DNA from: Halorientalis persicus
GTDB lineage: Archaea; Halobacteriota; Halobacteria; Halobacteriales; Haloarculaceae
DNA: 64,000 bases
Direction: 5' to 3'
Assembly (NCBI RefSeq): GCF_900110215.1
Contig: NZ_FOCX01000004.1
Location: 1-64,000, forward strand
Both the position numbers and the translations under genes were made by a program. The notes under the pieces are model-generated. The model did no database searches and had not been told where the DNA came from. It saw only the letters and a program-made list of their open reading frames with translations. Below are positions 24,546 to 35,456 of this stretch, in pieces (positions within the stretch are counted from its first letter, which is position 1; the number at the start of each line of letters is the position of its first letter).

Positions 24546-25937
24546 ATGGCCCCGTCGCCGGACGCCGAGGCGTTGCTCGACCTCGCACAGGACAAGATCG
24601 TCGTCCTCGATGCGGCGGGGTGGTTCGAGTACGCCAACGCGGCGGTCGAGCGGCTCCTCGGGTACGCGCCGGACGAGCTGGTCGGCACCTGCGTGTTCGA
24701 CTACGTTCACCCCGCGGACACGGCGGCGGTCAGGGAGTGTTTCGATCGGGTCGTCGAGGCGGACGACGAACTGGTCGAACAGGCCACCTACCGGTTCCAG
24801 CACGCGGACGACTCGTGGGTGTGGCTGGAGAGTCGCGTCTCGAACGCCCGGCGGCCGGAGATCGACGGTTACGTCGTCACCTCGCGTGACGTGACCGAGC
24901 GCAAGCGACTGGCCGACAGACGGCGCGAGTCCGAGCGCCGTCTCCGCCAGCTCAGCGAGAACACGAGCGACGCCCTCTGGATGTACACCAGCGACTGGGA
25001 GGAACTGCTGTTCATCAACTCCGCCTACGAGGACATCTGGGGGATGTCACCCGACGAACTCCGGGCCGACCCGACGAAGTTCATGGCGGCCGTCCATCCC
25101 GAGGACCGGGAGGCGGTCAGACACGAGATGGAACGGCTCTCGGCCGGCGAGCCGGCCGAACTGGAGTGTCGGGTCAACGCCGACCGGGACTACCAGCGGT
25201 GGGTGTGGATCCAGGCGACGCCCGTGACCGTCGACGGCGAGGTCACCCGGATCGTCGGGTTCACCCGCGACATCACCGACCGGCGGCGACGGACCCGGCA
25301 GATGCAGGTCCTCGACAGACAGTTGCGCCACAACCTCCGCAACGACATGAACGTCATCATGGGCCGGACGGAGGCCGCACGCGAGGCCGACGCCGACGTG
25401 GACGCGCACCTCGACACCATCGAGCGCACGGCCGGACGGATCGTCGACGCCGCCGAAAAACAGCGCGCGATCATCGACGTCCTCGAAGCGGGCGCGGTCC
25501 ACGAGCCGGTCGCGTTCGCCGCGGCCGTCCGGAAGACCGTCGAGCACGTTGCCGACGCCCACCCGGCCGCCACGGTCGAGTACGACCTGCCCGCGTCGGT
25601 CACGGTGTCGGCGGTTCCACAGATCGTCGGGGGCGTCCGCGAACTCGTCGAGAACGCCATCGAACACACGACGCATCCGTCCCCGACGGTGACTGTCACG
25701 CTCACCGCCGACGAGGACGTCGCCGAACTCTCGGTGGCCGACGAGGCCCCGCCTATCCCCGAACGCGAGTACGCCAGCCTGACCGAGGACTACGAGGACG
25801 ACGCCTTGCTCCACAGCAGCGGCCTCGGGCTCTGGCTCGCGTACTGGACTGTCGACCTCTCGGACGGCCGGCTCACCTTCGAGACCGACGACGACGGCAA
25901 CGTCGTGACGATGCACCTCCCCCGCCACGCCGGGTAG
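24546..25937 (+). CDS. Two-PAS-domain histidine kinase-like protein
   Basis: A 463-residue soluble sensor. PAS 1 (about residues 10-120) has VVLDAAGWFEYANAAVERLLGY; PAS 2 (about 140-245) has ALWMYTSDWEELLFINSAYEDIWG. A HisKA-like H-box RQLRHNLRNDMNVIMG follows (about 262-277), then an N-box ELVENAIEHTTH and a C-terminal GLGLWLAYWTVDL. The G1 box reads DEAPPIPE instead of DxGxG, so ATP binding may be weakened. There are no membrane segments and no response regulator nearby. It is tail-to-tail with a KaiC-like gene, 20 bases apart. Confidence 0.82.
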   Translation: MAPSPDAEALLDLAQDKIVVLDAAGWFEYANAAVERLLGYAPDELVGTCVFDYVHPADTAAVRECFDRVVEADDELVEQATYRFQHADDSWVWLESRVSNARRPEIDGYVVTSRDVTERKRLADRRRESERRLRQLSENTSDALWMYTSDWEELLFINSAYEDIWGMSPDELRADPTKFMAAVHPEDREAVRHEMERLSAGEPAELECRVNADRDYQRWVWIQATPVTVDGEVTRIVGFTRDITDRRRRTRQMQVLDRQLRHNLRNDMNVIMGRTEAAREADADVDAHLDTIERTAGRIVDAAEKQRAIIDVLEAGAVHEPVAFAAAVRKTVEHVADAHPAATVEYDLPASVTVSAVPQIVGGVRELVENAIEHTTHPSPTVTVTLTADEDVAELSVADEAPPIPEREYASLTEDYEDDALLHSSGLGLWLAYWTVDLSDGRLTFETDDDGNVVTMHLPRHAG

Positions 25938-25957
25938 CCGGCGCGACCGCGAGGCGG

Positions 25958-27337
25958 TCAGCGCAACCGGACGTACGGCGGGACTTCGAGCGGTTCGACG
26001 ACGCGCGTGTGGCCGGGCGTCCCGGCGGGCGATTTGGGCACCGAGAGGTACTGGAGTTCGTCGTTCCCTCGCCAGGTGCGTATCACCTGATCCGCGACCC
26101 CCGAGAAGAAGGCGGTGAGCCGGTCGCCGGCCACCGCGCGGTCGCCGGTCAACACCAGCGTGAGGTCGTACTCGCCGTTCATCAGGTTGCCGTCGGCCCA
26201 GTAGTAGAGTTGCCGGGACTCGTTTTCCGTGACGAGGTGGGCCATCGCCGAGTGTTCGATGATCGCCACGGCCTCCTCCACCCGACCACCCAGTGCCGCG
26301 ACCAGCGTCCGGAACGCCTCCTGGATACTGCCCTCCTCCTCCTGCAGGACGACGTTGTCGGTGTCGAGACCGGCGACGGCCGGCTCGTTCGGGCTCCGAC
26401 TGATGGGATCGATCAGGTACAGCAGGTTCCGGTCCATCAGTTCCGTGACCGGCGCGACCGCGTCGGAGAGCAGGCCGTCCACGCGGTTGACCAGCGTGCC
26501 GGGCGCCGTCACCAGCACGACCGGCGCGTCCTGCTCGACGGCGCGGGCGACCAGTGCGGCGGTAAAGGGCCAGTGATCGGCCGTCCCGTCGTGTTCGAAG
26601 AGGGTGGTGCCGTTGCGGACGAAGCCGCCGGTGAGGTCGTCCAGCGTCGGGATGCCGGTCCGGAACGGGTCCTCGTGGGTCGCCCACTCCCTGGCGGTGA
26701 CCGTGACGCCGTCGTCGTCGTGGGCGAGTGCGTGCCGGCGGGTGTCGTGGTCCCGGCTCCGGAGTTTCTCGACCCGGCAGAACGGTCGGGCGTCGCCCTC
26801 GATCTCCTCGCGCCAGCAGTCGACGACACCGTGGGCCAGGCGAGCGACCGATCCCGGTTCGTCGTCCGTGGCGGTCAACACCGCCGTCGTCGCGTGGTCG
26901 TCGAGCCGTTCGAGCAGGTGAAAGCGGCCGTGGCGGCCGCGCTCGCGGTCGGGTGCGAGCTCGACCAGTCCGCCAGCCCCGTCGACCACCAATCGGTCCC
27001 ACTCGTCGCCCGAGAGGCGCTCGATCAGCGAGCCGAAGGGGATCGTGTCGGCACCGTCGGCGGTGACGAAGCGGACGCCGCCGCCGCTGGTGTCGCGGTG
27101 GACGGCCGCCAGCGAGACGCTCTCGGCCGGGTCCAGCGACGACCGGACCACCCCCAGGGGCTCGTCGGTGGTCACGTACAGGCAGTCCTCGCCCTCGCGG
27201 GCACCCGCGTCGAGAAACTGCATCGCCAGCCGGCTCTTCCCTACGCCCGACGGGCCACGGAACAACAGCGTCCGACCCTCGGGCACGCCCCCACCGAGCA
27301 TCTCGTCGAGCATCGCATCCCCGGTCGACCGTGACAT
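25958..27337 (-). CDS. KaiC/RadA-like double-domain ATPase (RecA superfamily)
   Basis: A 459-residue protein with two KaiC-type domains. The first (about 1-215) has Walker A GPSGVGKS (28-35) and a Walker B ending LVVDGAGG. The second (about 225-459) keeps the fold pattern (GIPTLDDLTGGFVRNGTTLF; LYLIDPISRS), but its Walker A position reads EHDGTADHW and lacks the GK[S/T] core. Haloarchaea have many such KaiC-like signalling ATPases, and a specific role cannot be assigned. The TATA-like CCTTATTTGT lies about 26 bases before ATG 27337, supporting that start over one nine codons upstream. Confidence 0.8.
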   Translation of the reverse strand: MSRSTGDAMLDEMLGGGVPEGRTLLFRGPSGVGKSRLAMQFLDAGAREGEDCLYVTTDEPLGVVRSSLDPAESVSLAAVHRDTSGGGVRFVTADGADTIPFGSLIERLSGDEWDRLVVDGAGGLVELAPDRERGRHGRFHLLERLDDHATTAVLTATDDEPGSVARLAHGVVDCWREEIEGDARPFCRVEKLRSRDHDTRRHALAHDDDGVTVTAREWATHEDPFRTGIPTLDDLTGGFVRNGTTLFEHDGTADHWPFTAALVARAVEQDAPVVLVTAPGTLVNRVDGLLSDAVAPVTELMDRNLLYLIDPISRSPNEPAVAGLDTDNVVLQEEEGSIQEAFRTLVAALGGRVEEAVAIIEHSAMAHLVTENESRQLYYWADGNLMNGEYDLTLVLTGDRAVAGDRLTAFFSGVADQVIRTWRGNDELQYLSVPKSPAGTPGHTRVVEPLEVPPYVRLR

Positions 27338-27436
27338 ACCCCCAACAGTGTACCGAACCGACAAATAAGGTCGGCACGGCTCGGCCCCGAAAACGACGGC
27401 GGAAGCGGTTTGGGCCCCGCCCCGCTATCCCCGCCC

Positions 27437-28039
27437 GTGACCGACCGCTACCGGACCCTCGCCGGCCGCGGGCAGGCCGCCTTCGAGAGCAAGGGCTCGG
27501 AGTTTATCGGCCACGCCGCGCCCGCGACCAGCGTCGAGGCCGCCGAGGCCTTCGTCGCGGAGATCCGTGAGACGTACGCCGACGCGACCCACAACGTCCC
27601 GGCCTACCGCGTCCGGACCGACCCGCTCACCGAGTGGGCCTCCGACGCCGACGAACCCTCCGGCTCGGCCGGCAAACCCGCGCTGAACGTCCTGCAGGGC
27701 GAGGACCTGGAGAACGTCGTCGCCGTCGTCACCCGCTACTACGGCGGGACGAAACTCGGCGTGGGCGGCCTGGCCCGCGCCTACTCAGAGGGGGTCAAGG
27801 TCGCCGTCGAGGACGCCGGAATCACCGAGCGCCGCCCCCACGAGTCGTTCTCGATCACCGTCGAATACGACGACTCCGGCACCGTCCGGGGGATTCTCGA
27901 ATCCGAGGGCGTCGAGTTCGACGCCGACTACGAGGCCGACGTGACCTTCGACGTTCGCGTCCCGGTCGCCGACGCCGCCGCCCTCCGGGACCGGATCCGG
28001 AGTGCGACCAGCGGCCGTGCCGTCATCGAGAACGTATAA
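27437..28039 (+). CDS. IMPACT/YigZ (UPF0029) family protein
   Basis: A 200-residue protein. The conserved block runs from KGSEFIGHAAPATSVEAA through HNVPAYRVR, EPSGSAGKPALNVL and TRYYGGTKLGVGGLARAYSE, which is diagnostic of the family. The C-terminal part (about 135-200) is the ferredoxin-like UPF0029 domain. Bacterial and eukaryotic members are linked to translation control, but the archaeal role is unknown. A GTG start at 27437 is used because the motif KGSEF normally falls about 20 residues from the N-terminus. Confidence 0.88.
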   Translation: MTDRYRTLAGRGQAAFESKGSEFIGHAAPATSVEAAEAFVAEIRETYADATHNVPAYRVRTDPLTEWASDADEPSGSAGKPALNVLQGEDLENVVAVVTRYYGGTKLGVGGLARAYSEGVKVAVEDAGITERRPHESFSITVEYDDSGTVRGILESEGVEFDADYEADVTFDVRVPVADAAALRDRIRSATSGRAVIENV

Positions 28040-28148
28040 ACGACCCAACCTGTGTTCGGATGCAAGTTACAGTTCGACTGCAGTCTTGTGGTTTTCCAGG
28101 TGAAACGGGGGGGTTTCGACGTGCGTCGACATTCCCCACACTGACGAG

Positions 28149-28823
28149 TCAGGTCGTGCGGAACGCGCGGTCGCCGGCGTCGCCCAGCCCGGGGACGATG
28201 AAGCCGTCGTCGTCGAGGTGGTCGTCGATGCTGACGGTCAGCAGGTCGACCTCGGGGAACTGCTCGGCGACGCGGGTGACGCCGGCGGGGGCGCTGACCG
28301 CCGAGAGGACGAACAGGTTGTCGGGGTCGCCAGCGGCCGTGACCCGTTCCAGCACGGCGGTCATGGTCGAGCCCGTCGCCAGCATCGGATCCGCGACGAT
28401 CACCGTGTCGGCCTCGGTGATCTCGGGCATCTTCTCGTAGTCCACGTCGATGGGGAACTGGCCGTCCTCGTCCATCCCGGCGCTCTCGTCGCGGCCGGCG
28501 CTGATGACCCCCTGTTTCGCGTGCGGGAAGGCTTTCAGGAGTCCCTCGACGAAGGGTGTGGCCGCCCGGAGGACGTTGACGATCACCACGTCGTCGAGGC
28601 CGGTGACGCGCTCGCCCATCGTGTCGGTCAGGGGTGTCTCGATCTCGACGTACTCCGTACTCATCGCGCCGTCGATGATCTCGTAGCCACAGATCCGTCC
28701 GAGCTTCACGAGTCCCTTCCGGAAGGCGACCTGTTCGGTCTCGACGCTGCGCAGATCCGAGAGCGTGTGCTTGGCGAGCGCGTGCGTCACGAGATACGCG
28801 TCGCCGCGTCGTTCGATTGCCAT
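28149..28823 (-). CDS. upp: Uracil phosphoribosyltransferase
   Basis: A 224-residue pyrimidine salvage enzyme making UMP from uracil and PRPP. The PRPP-binding motif is [19 protein letters not shown] (about 135-153), and the uracil-binding region [16 protein letters not shown] is at the C-terminus, as in all UPRTs. A TATA-like GATTTTATGC is about 27 bases before ATG. pyrE, the de novo counterpart, lies at 56.6 kb. Confidence 0.94.
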   Translation of the reverse strand: MAIERRGDAYLVTHALAKHTLSDLRSVETEQVAFRKGLVKLGRICGYEIIDGAMSTEYVEIETPLTDTMGERVTGLDDVVIVNVLRAATPFVEGLLKAFPHAKQGVISAGRDESAGMDEDGQFPIDVDYEKMPEITEADTVIVADPMLATGSTMTAVLERVTAAGDPDNLFVLSAVSAPAGVTRVAEQFPEVDLLTVSIDDHLDDDGFIVPGLGDAGDRAFRTT

Positions 28824-28843
28824 ACTGGCGGTGTCAGCCCCGA

Positions 28844-28856
28844 CAGCATAAAATCG
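28844..28856 (-). promoter_or_regulatory. TATA box of upp (leaderless spacing)
   Basis: The minus strand reads CGATTTTATGCTG, with its centre about 27 bases upstream of the start codon at 28823. The spacing implies transcription beginning at or next to the ATG. Confidence 0.5.
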
Positions 28857-28893
28857 GACTGATCGCGGCCGCTGTGTCGCCGGCCAGCCGCCG

Positions 28894-29580
28894 TCAGTGC
28901 TCGACGCCCATCTCGGAAAGTAGCGTCACCGCGGCCGCGTGCGAGGACGGCGGGCCGCGTGCGGTCACGAGGTCGCCGTCGACGACGACCGCGGTGTCGT
29001 CGTCGAGCTTGGGGTCGAAGTTCCCGCCCGCTGTGCGCACTTCGTCCTCGACCCAGTAGGGGAGTTTTCGCCCGTCGGGCATATTGTCGTTCTCGTCGAC
29101 GATTCCCTCCTCCCAGGCGTTGGGGAAGCCGGTCACGTCGCGACCCTCGACCAGGAACTCGCCGTCGGAATCGCGGGTGAACGCCATGATGCCGGCGGCG
29201 TGACAGACGACCAGCGCCTTGCTGTCGCCCTCTTCGACGGCCGTCCGGAGCGCGGCCCGGGCGTGGCGGTCCTGGTTCACGTCCCACGCGGTGCCGTGGC
29301 CGCCGGGGAACACGACCGCGTCGAAATCGGCGGGGTCGACCTGTGCCAGCGGCGTCGGGTCGGCGAGTCGCTCGTCGGACTCGGCCACCTCGCGGACGTG
29401 CTCGGCGGTCGCCTCGCCGACCTCCTCGGGGTCGATCGAGCGTTCGTCGATCACCGGCTCGCTGCCGCTCGGGGTGGCGACTGTGATGTCGACCCCGGCG
29501 TCGGTGAGCGTGGTGAGCGGCTCGATACATTCCTCGCCCCAGTAGCCCTCTTCGCTGACGACGAACAGTGCGGATGGCAT
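28894..29580 (-). CDS. DJ-1/PfpI family protein (Hsp31-like)
   Basis: A 228-residue protein with the class I glutamine-amidotransferase-like fold. The nucleophile elbow is VVCHAAG with Cys126 followed by His127, and the accompanying acidic residue is in [11 protein letters not shown] near residue 11. PGGHGTAWD and [12 protein letters not shown] support the Hsp31/chaperone-like subgroup, members of which act as glyoxalases or protein deglycases. The actual substrate is unknown. The promoter GAACTTTTCC lies about 25 bases upstream of ATG. Confidence 0.85.
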   Translation of the reverse strand: MPSALFVVSEEGYWGEECIEPLTTLTDAGVDITVATPSGSEPVIDERSIDPEEVGEATAEHVREVAESDERLADPTPLAQVDPADFDAVVFPGGHGTAWDVNQDRHARAALRTAVEEGDSKALVVCHAAGIMAFTRDSDGEFLVEGRDVTGFPNAWEEGIVDENDNMPDGRKLPYWVEDEVRTAGGNFDPKLDDDTAVVVDGDLVTARGPPSSHAAAVTLLSEMGVEH

Positions 29581-29690
29581 GGAACCCAGTATAGCAGTTT
29601 CGGACGGAAAAGTTCGTTTTCCGCTCCGTTGACGACTGCCGAGGATGGGGGAAAAGGTATATCCCGCCGTGCCTTACCTGTGGGAAACCG

Positions 29691-30416
29691 ATGGAAGAGA
29701 GTGTCTCGGGGTTCAAACAGCGCGGTCGCTGGGTCGACGTGGTGGAACACGGCGAACGGCTCATGCGCGCGCTGACGGACCTCGCGGAAGACCCCGATGT
29801 CGACGCCGTCGACGAGGATGCACTGGCGGAGTTCGACGACTGGCGACCCAAGACCGACGAACGCCTCGACGAGGACGTCAACGAGAAGACCGCCGAACAG
29901 GCGAGCGTCGGCGAGGGCGAGGGCGAAAAGGCCGGCAAGGACCCGGACGAAGACCTCCAGAAAGCCGGCGAGAAACTCACCGAGTCCTACGAGAAACTCG
30001 ACGAGGAACCCGACGAGGCCGTCAACAAGTGGGGCGAGTCGATCGACTACGTGGCCCGCGCGGCCGACTCCGCGGGTCGGAAGGCCCTGCGGGCCGTCGA
30101 AGGAGCCGTCTACAAGAACGTGATGACCCAGATCGCGCCCTACTACTTCGACAACGAACTCGTCTCCGCCAACCTCCAGCGGTCGGGTCGCGGCGAGGCG
30201 CCCGAGTACGTCTTCGAGGTCAACGTCAACGACGACGACCTGAAGATCCGGGTGTCGAACAAACTCGCCGACTACGAGTCTTCGGTCGACCGCTGGCACG
30301 TCGACACGCCCAAAGACACCGACACCGTCGCCGCCGCCGAAGGCGTCGACCCGCCCGAACCCAGCGACGACCTCGTCGCCGAGTCCAACGAGCCCGCCCC
30401 CGACGACGGGGAGTGA
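29691..30416 (+). CDS. Haloarchaeal conserved protein, DUF5828-like
   Basis: A 241-residue very acidic soluble protein. The N-terminus MEESVSGFKQRGRWVDVVEHG and the segment GRKALRAVEGAVYKNVMTQ followed by APYYFDNELVSANLQR are the most ordered-looking parts. The tail is disordered and acidic. I recognise it as DUF5828, without known function. A TATA-like AAGGTATATCCC lies about 30 bases upstream of ATG. Confidence 0.7.
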   Translation: MEESVSGFKQRGRWVDVVEHGERLMRALTDLAEDPDVDAVDEDALAEFDDWRPKTDERLDEDVNEKTAEQASVGEGEGEKAGKDPDEDLQKAGEKLTESYEKLDEEPDEAVNKWGESIDYVARAADSAGRKALRAVEGAVYKNVMTQIAPYYFDNELVSANLQRSGRGEAPEYVFEVNVNDDDLKIRVSNKLADYESSVDRWHVDTPKDTDTVAAAEGVDPPEPSDDLVAESNEPAPDDGE

Positions 30417-30478
30417 GCTCCCGGAGCGCGACGCCGCCGGGGCGCTCCTTCCGATCCGGGCAATATTTTTTCCGATGA

Positions 30479-32734
<2,256 letters not shown>

Positions 32735-32894
32735 CGGGCTCGACCCTGCACCGACCGCTTTTTCCGCCGCGACTCCGACCCGAGCGGCGGCGCTCCTCGC
32801 TCCTGGACGCGGGCAGTCGTCACGCGATCAGTTGCCCCCGCGGGCCACTCAACCGACGCCCGAACTACTGCGGGGAACGACCCCCGCACCAGGA

Positions 32895-33029
32895 TCACCA
32901 GTCGCGTTCGATCGAGAAGCCGCCACAGTCCGGGCAGACCTGTCGCCGGGCCTCGTACTGTGAGCCACAGCGTCGACACTCGTACTCCCCGTTCCGTCCG
33001 GTGAACCGCCGCAGTCGTTTCAGTACCAC
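32895..33029 (-). CDS. Tiny zinc-ribbon protein (44 residues)
   Basis: A short minus-strand frame with strong character: VLKRLRRFTGRNGEYECRRC, then GSQYEARRQVCPDCGGFSIERDW. Two Cys pairs (CRRC and CPDC) spaced 11 residues apart form a zinc ribbon. Haloarchaea encode many such zinc-finger microproteins. The start may be GTG 33029 or GTG 33038 (adding MGA). An in-frame stop immediately upstream limits it. It is divergent from the PiT gene at 33169. Confidence 0.6.
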   Translation of the reverse strand: MVLKRLRRFTGRNGEYECRRCGSQYEARRQVCPDCGGFSIERDW

Positions 33030-33168
33030 TGCCCCCACCTATCATCCACTGTTTACGCCATCACGTATAATTATTCGGCAACTACCGCGCAAAAAACGAT
33101 AGTTAACACCGCGCTGGCCGCCGGATGGCGGCAGGTTATTACGCTTGCCGGCAGTAGCCGTGTATCGA
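33030..33168. promoter_or_regulatory. AT-rich divergent promoter region of the zinc-ribbon and PiT genes
   Basis: This spacer holds the strongest AT-rich blocks in its neighbourhood: ACGTATAATTATTCGG (33063-33078) and CGCAAAAAACGATAGTTAAC (33089-33108). A GCCGG...CCGGC arrangement surrounds GGTTATTACG further right (about 33118-33151). It could bind a regulator of phosphate uptake, but no known operator is recognised. Confidence 0.35.
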
Positions 33169-34356
33169 ATGGTTGCTGGAGGCACGCTCGCGACGTTTCT
33201 GGTCGCTGGAGCGGCGAGTCTGTTCATGGCGTGGGCCATCGGCGCGGGCTCGTCGGGGTCGACGCCGTTCGCCCCGGCGGTCGGTGCCAACGCCATCTCG
33301 GTCATGCGCGCCGGCTTCATCGTCGGACTGCTCGGTCTGGGGGGGGCCGTCCTCCAGGGCGCGAACGTCACCGAGGCAGTCGGTCGGGAACTCATCCTGA
33401 ACGTCGCGATCACGCCGCCCGCGGCCGTCGTCGCGCTCATCACCGCGGCGGTGCTGGTCGCCATCGGCGTGTTCGCCGGCTACCCCATCGCCACCGCCTT
33501 CACCGTCACCGGCGCGGTCGTCGGCGTCGGGCTGGCGCTGGGCGGCGACCCCGCCTGGGCCAAGTACACCGAGATCGTCGCGCTGTGGGTCGCCGTCCCC
33601 TTCGTCGGCGGTGGTATCGCCTACGGCACCGCCAAGACGCTCCGGGACGAGCGCGTCCCCGAGTCCATCGCCGTCCCTCTGCTGGCCGGCGTCGTCGGCG
33701 CGATCCTCGCGAACGTCCGGTTCGTCGTCCTCGGCCCGGCCGGCGAGGCCGCCTCGCTCACCGACGTCGCCGCCACGTCCCTCTCCGAGTTCCCGTCGCT
33801 CGTCGTCTACGCTGGCGTCACCCTCGCGGCTGCGACACTCGTCGCCGTCGTCCTCTGGTGGGACCTCCGCGGGAACCCCGCGGCCGGCCAGCGCCACTTC
33901 CTGCTCGCGCTGGGCGGCCTGGTCGCGTTCTCGGCCGGTGGCAGTCAGGTGGGCCTGGCGCTCGGTCCCCTCCTGCCCCTGCTCGACCCGTTCGAGATCC
34001 CGCTCGTCGCGGTCCTGCTGGGCGGCGGGTTCGGCCTCCTGCTCGGTTCCTGGACCGGCGCACCGAGGATGATAAAGGCCCTCGCACAGGACTACTCGGC
34101 GCTGGGGCCGCGCCGCTCCATCGCCGCGCTCATCCCCTCCTTCGCCATCGCACAGACCGCCGTCTTCTTCGGCATCCCCGTCTCGTTCAACGAGATCATC
34201 GTCAGCGCCATCATCGGCAGCGGCTTCGCCGCCGGCGGCAGCGGAGTCAGCGGGAAGAAGATGGGCTACACCGTGCTGGCCTGGATCGGCTCGCTCGTTC
34301 TCGCCTTTACCCTGGGCTATGGCGTGTTCACCGCCGTCGACCTACTGCTGGCCTGA
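33169..34356 (+). CDS. PiT-family inorganic phosphate transporter (second copy)
   Basis: A 395-residue membrane protein, about ten segments, with the two PiT repeats: AIGAGSSGSTPFAPAVGANA near residue 25 and AFSAGGSQVGLALGPLLPLL near residue 265. The segment IAQTAVFFGIPVSFNEIIVS near the C-terminus recurs in a broken form 1.2 kb downstream. The start is taken as ATG 33169 because the first membrane segment begins there. It differs from the copy at 17.6 kb in its loops, so the two may differ in regulation or affinity. Confidence 0.87.
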   Translation: MVAGGTLATFLVAGAASLFMAWAIGAGSSGSTPFAPAVGANAISVMRAGFIVGLLGLGGAVLQGANVTEAVGRELILNVAITPPAAVVALITAAVLVAIGVFAGYPIATAFTVTGAVVGVGLALGGDPAWAKYTEIVALWVAVPFVGGGIAYGTAKTLRDERVPESIAVPLLAGVVGAILANVRFVVLGPAGEAASLTDVAATSLSEFPSLVVYAGVTLAAATLVAVVLWWDLRGNPAAGQRHFLLALGGLVAFSAGGSQVGLALGPLLPLLDPFEIPLVAVLLGGGFGLLLGSWTGAPRMIKALAQDYSALGPRRSIAALIPSFAIAQTAVFFGIPVSFNEIIVSAIIGSGFAAGGSGVSGKKMGYTVLAWIGSLVLAFTLGYGVFTAVDLLLA

Positions 34357-34564
34357 CCGTTCCCGCCGGCTATCGGCCGAGCGTCCCCTCACACCCGCTC
34401 GATGGACTCGTCGTCGAGGCGGCGAAACTCGTCGCGAAACGTTGCCGTCACTTTCGGCGTCGTTCGGTTCAGCAGGAACGGGATCTGTGTAGCGGTTTGT
34501 GCGTTTTCTTCGGTCCACCGCTGGCGGAGACAGCTTCTTTGACCGGCAGTCCCAACAAGCGACC

Positions 34565-34774
34565 GTGATTCCCTACTGCGACACGCCGGGTCAGTCCGTC
34601 GCGGCCGCCATCGTCGGGGGAGTGGTCGGGACTGCCCTCGCGCTGGCGGCTGGCCTCGACCTCGCTGCCAGCGTGGTTCTGGCGGGCCTGCTGGGCGGCA
34701 TCGCGGACCTGACCGCCCACGTCGTCCGCGGCGACGACCAGTTCCGAGCTGCCATCGCGCAGTTGCGTGGCTAG
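34565..34774 (+). CDS. Small membrane protein of unknown function
   Basis: A 69-residue protein with one long hydrophobic hairpin (SVAAAIVGGVVGTALALAAG then LAASVVLAGLLGGIADLTAH) and a short polar tail. No family is recognised. A GTG start at 34565 is chosen; an upstream GTG at 34499 would add 22 polar residues. It shares a CTAG stop with the convergent membrane protein gene. Confidence 0.5.
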   Translation: MIPYCDTPGQSVAAAIVGGVVGTALALAAGLDLAASVVLAGLLGGIADLTAHVVRGDDQFRAAIAQLRG

Positions 34775-35259
34775 CCCTCTTCGACGGGAAGTCCGGCTTC
34801 ACGGAACGCTGCGCTCGCCCGCTCGAACGCCTCATCGCCGTAGTCGAGCCACAGCGACGGCATCATGACGTGCCGCTTCTTGCGCTTTCCGTCTCGGTCG
34901 TAGTGGACCACGAACCGCGGGCGGGTGAACCCCTTCGACCCCTTCGTGGCCGTGACGCGAACCACGTCGCCGAGGGGAATCGCCTCGTCGCTCGTGAACC
35001 CGCGGAGGTAGTTACTGGTGCGAGCGATCACGACCACGAGGGCCACGCCGCCGAGAATCAGCCAGAGATTCTGGTACTCACCCGAGAGGACCAGCGAGAG
35101 CGGCGTCCCGACCGCGACCAGCATGGCGACGACGTACGCCCAGAACAGGAGCCGGTTCCCCTCGCGGAGCCGACGGGCGTACCCACGGAAACTCGACTCG
35201 AGACGCAGGGTCTCCCCATCGAGGTGGCACCGACCGCGCTTCGTCCGGAAGGAGGGCAT
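34771..35259 (-). CDS. Two-segment membrane protein with PH-like C-terminal region
   Basis: A 162-residue protein. The N-terminal part MPSFRTKRGRCHLDGETLRL is polar. Two membrane segments follow (LLFWAYVVAMLVAVGTPLSL and LWLILGGVALVVVIA), then a basic beta-rich tail VVRVTATKGSKGFTRPRFVV resembling bacterial-PH-type domains. Function unknown. The minus-strand TATA-like GCTTATTTTGAT (35292-35281) is about 27 bases before ATG 35259, fixing the start. Confidence 0.6.
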   Translation of the reverse strand: MPSFRTKRGRCHLDGETLRLESSFRGYARRLREGNRLLFWAYVVAMLVAVGTPLSLVLSGEYQNLWLILGGVALVVVIARTSNYLRGFTSDEAIPLGDVVRVTATKGSKGFTRPRFVVHYDRDGKRKKRHVMMPSLWLDYGDEAFERASAAFREAGLPVEEG

Positions 35260-35320
35260 ATCGAGACGTTGTGGCAACGAATCAAAATAAGCTGTGCTGG
35301 TCACACCGCAGGGCACTTCG

Positions 35321-35431
35321 GTCGCCCCCTCACTCGCCGCGCTCATTCCCGCCTTCGCCATCGCTCAGACCGCCGTCTTCTTCGGCATCCCCGTCTCGTT
35401 CAACGAGATCGCCGTCTCGGCGGTCGTGTGA
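35321..35431 (+). pseudogene. Relic of a PiT transporter gene 3' region
   Basis: In the frame ending at TGA 35429-35431 the sequence reads SLAALIPAFAIAQTAVFFGI then PVSFNEIAVSAVV and stops. It matches the segment SIAALIPSFAIAQTAVFFGI then PVSFNEIIVSAII of the intact transporter 1.2 kb upstream, with long runs of identical DNA around the PVSFNEI codons. There is no start codon or membrane-protein context before it. It is a leftover of a second copy or of an older allele. Confidence 0.8.
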
Positions 35432-35456
35432 CGGCAGTGGCGCTCTCGGTGTCCCG

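Noticed and set aside
25047-27377. Long overlapping open frames on both strands opposite the PAS kinase and KaiC-like gene
   Set aside because: They span two well-supported genes, are rich in Arg/Gly/Pro as expected of shadow frames, and show no motif.
28040-28148. Spacer after the IMPACT-family gene examined for a tRNA or small RNA
   Set aside because: GACGTGCGTCGAC and a G-run are present, but no cloverleaf, T-loop or other RNA signature can be built.
29606-29625. CGGAAAA...TTTTCCG small hairpin upstream of the DUF5828-like gene
   Set aside because: It overlaps the AT-rich promoter of the divergent DJ-1 gene. A seven-base stem is not enough to claim an operator.
34389-34499. Minus-strand stretch ending LLNRTTPKVTATFRDEF then RRLDDESIERV and stop
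   Set aside because: It looks protein-like and might be the tail of a lost gene, but there is no start codon in frame, no upstream continuation and no family I recognise.
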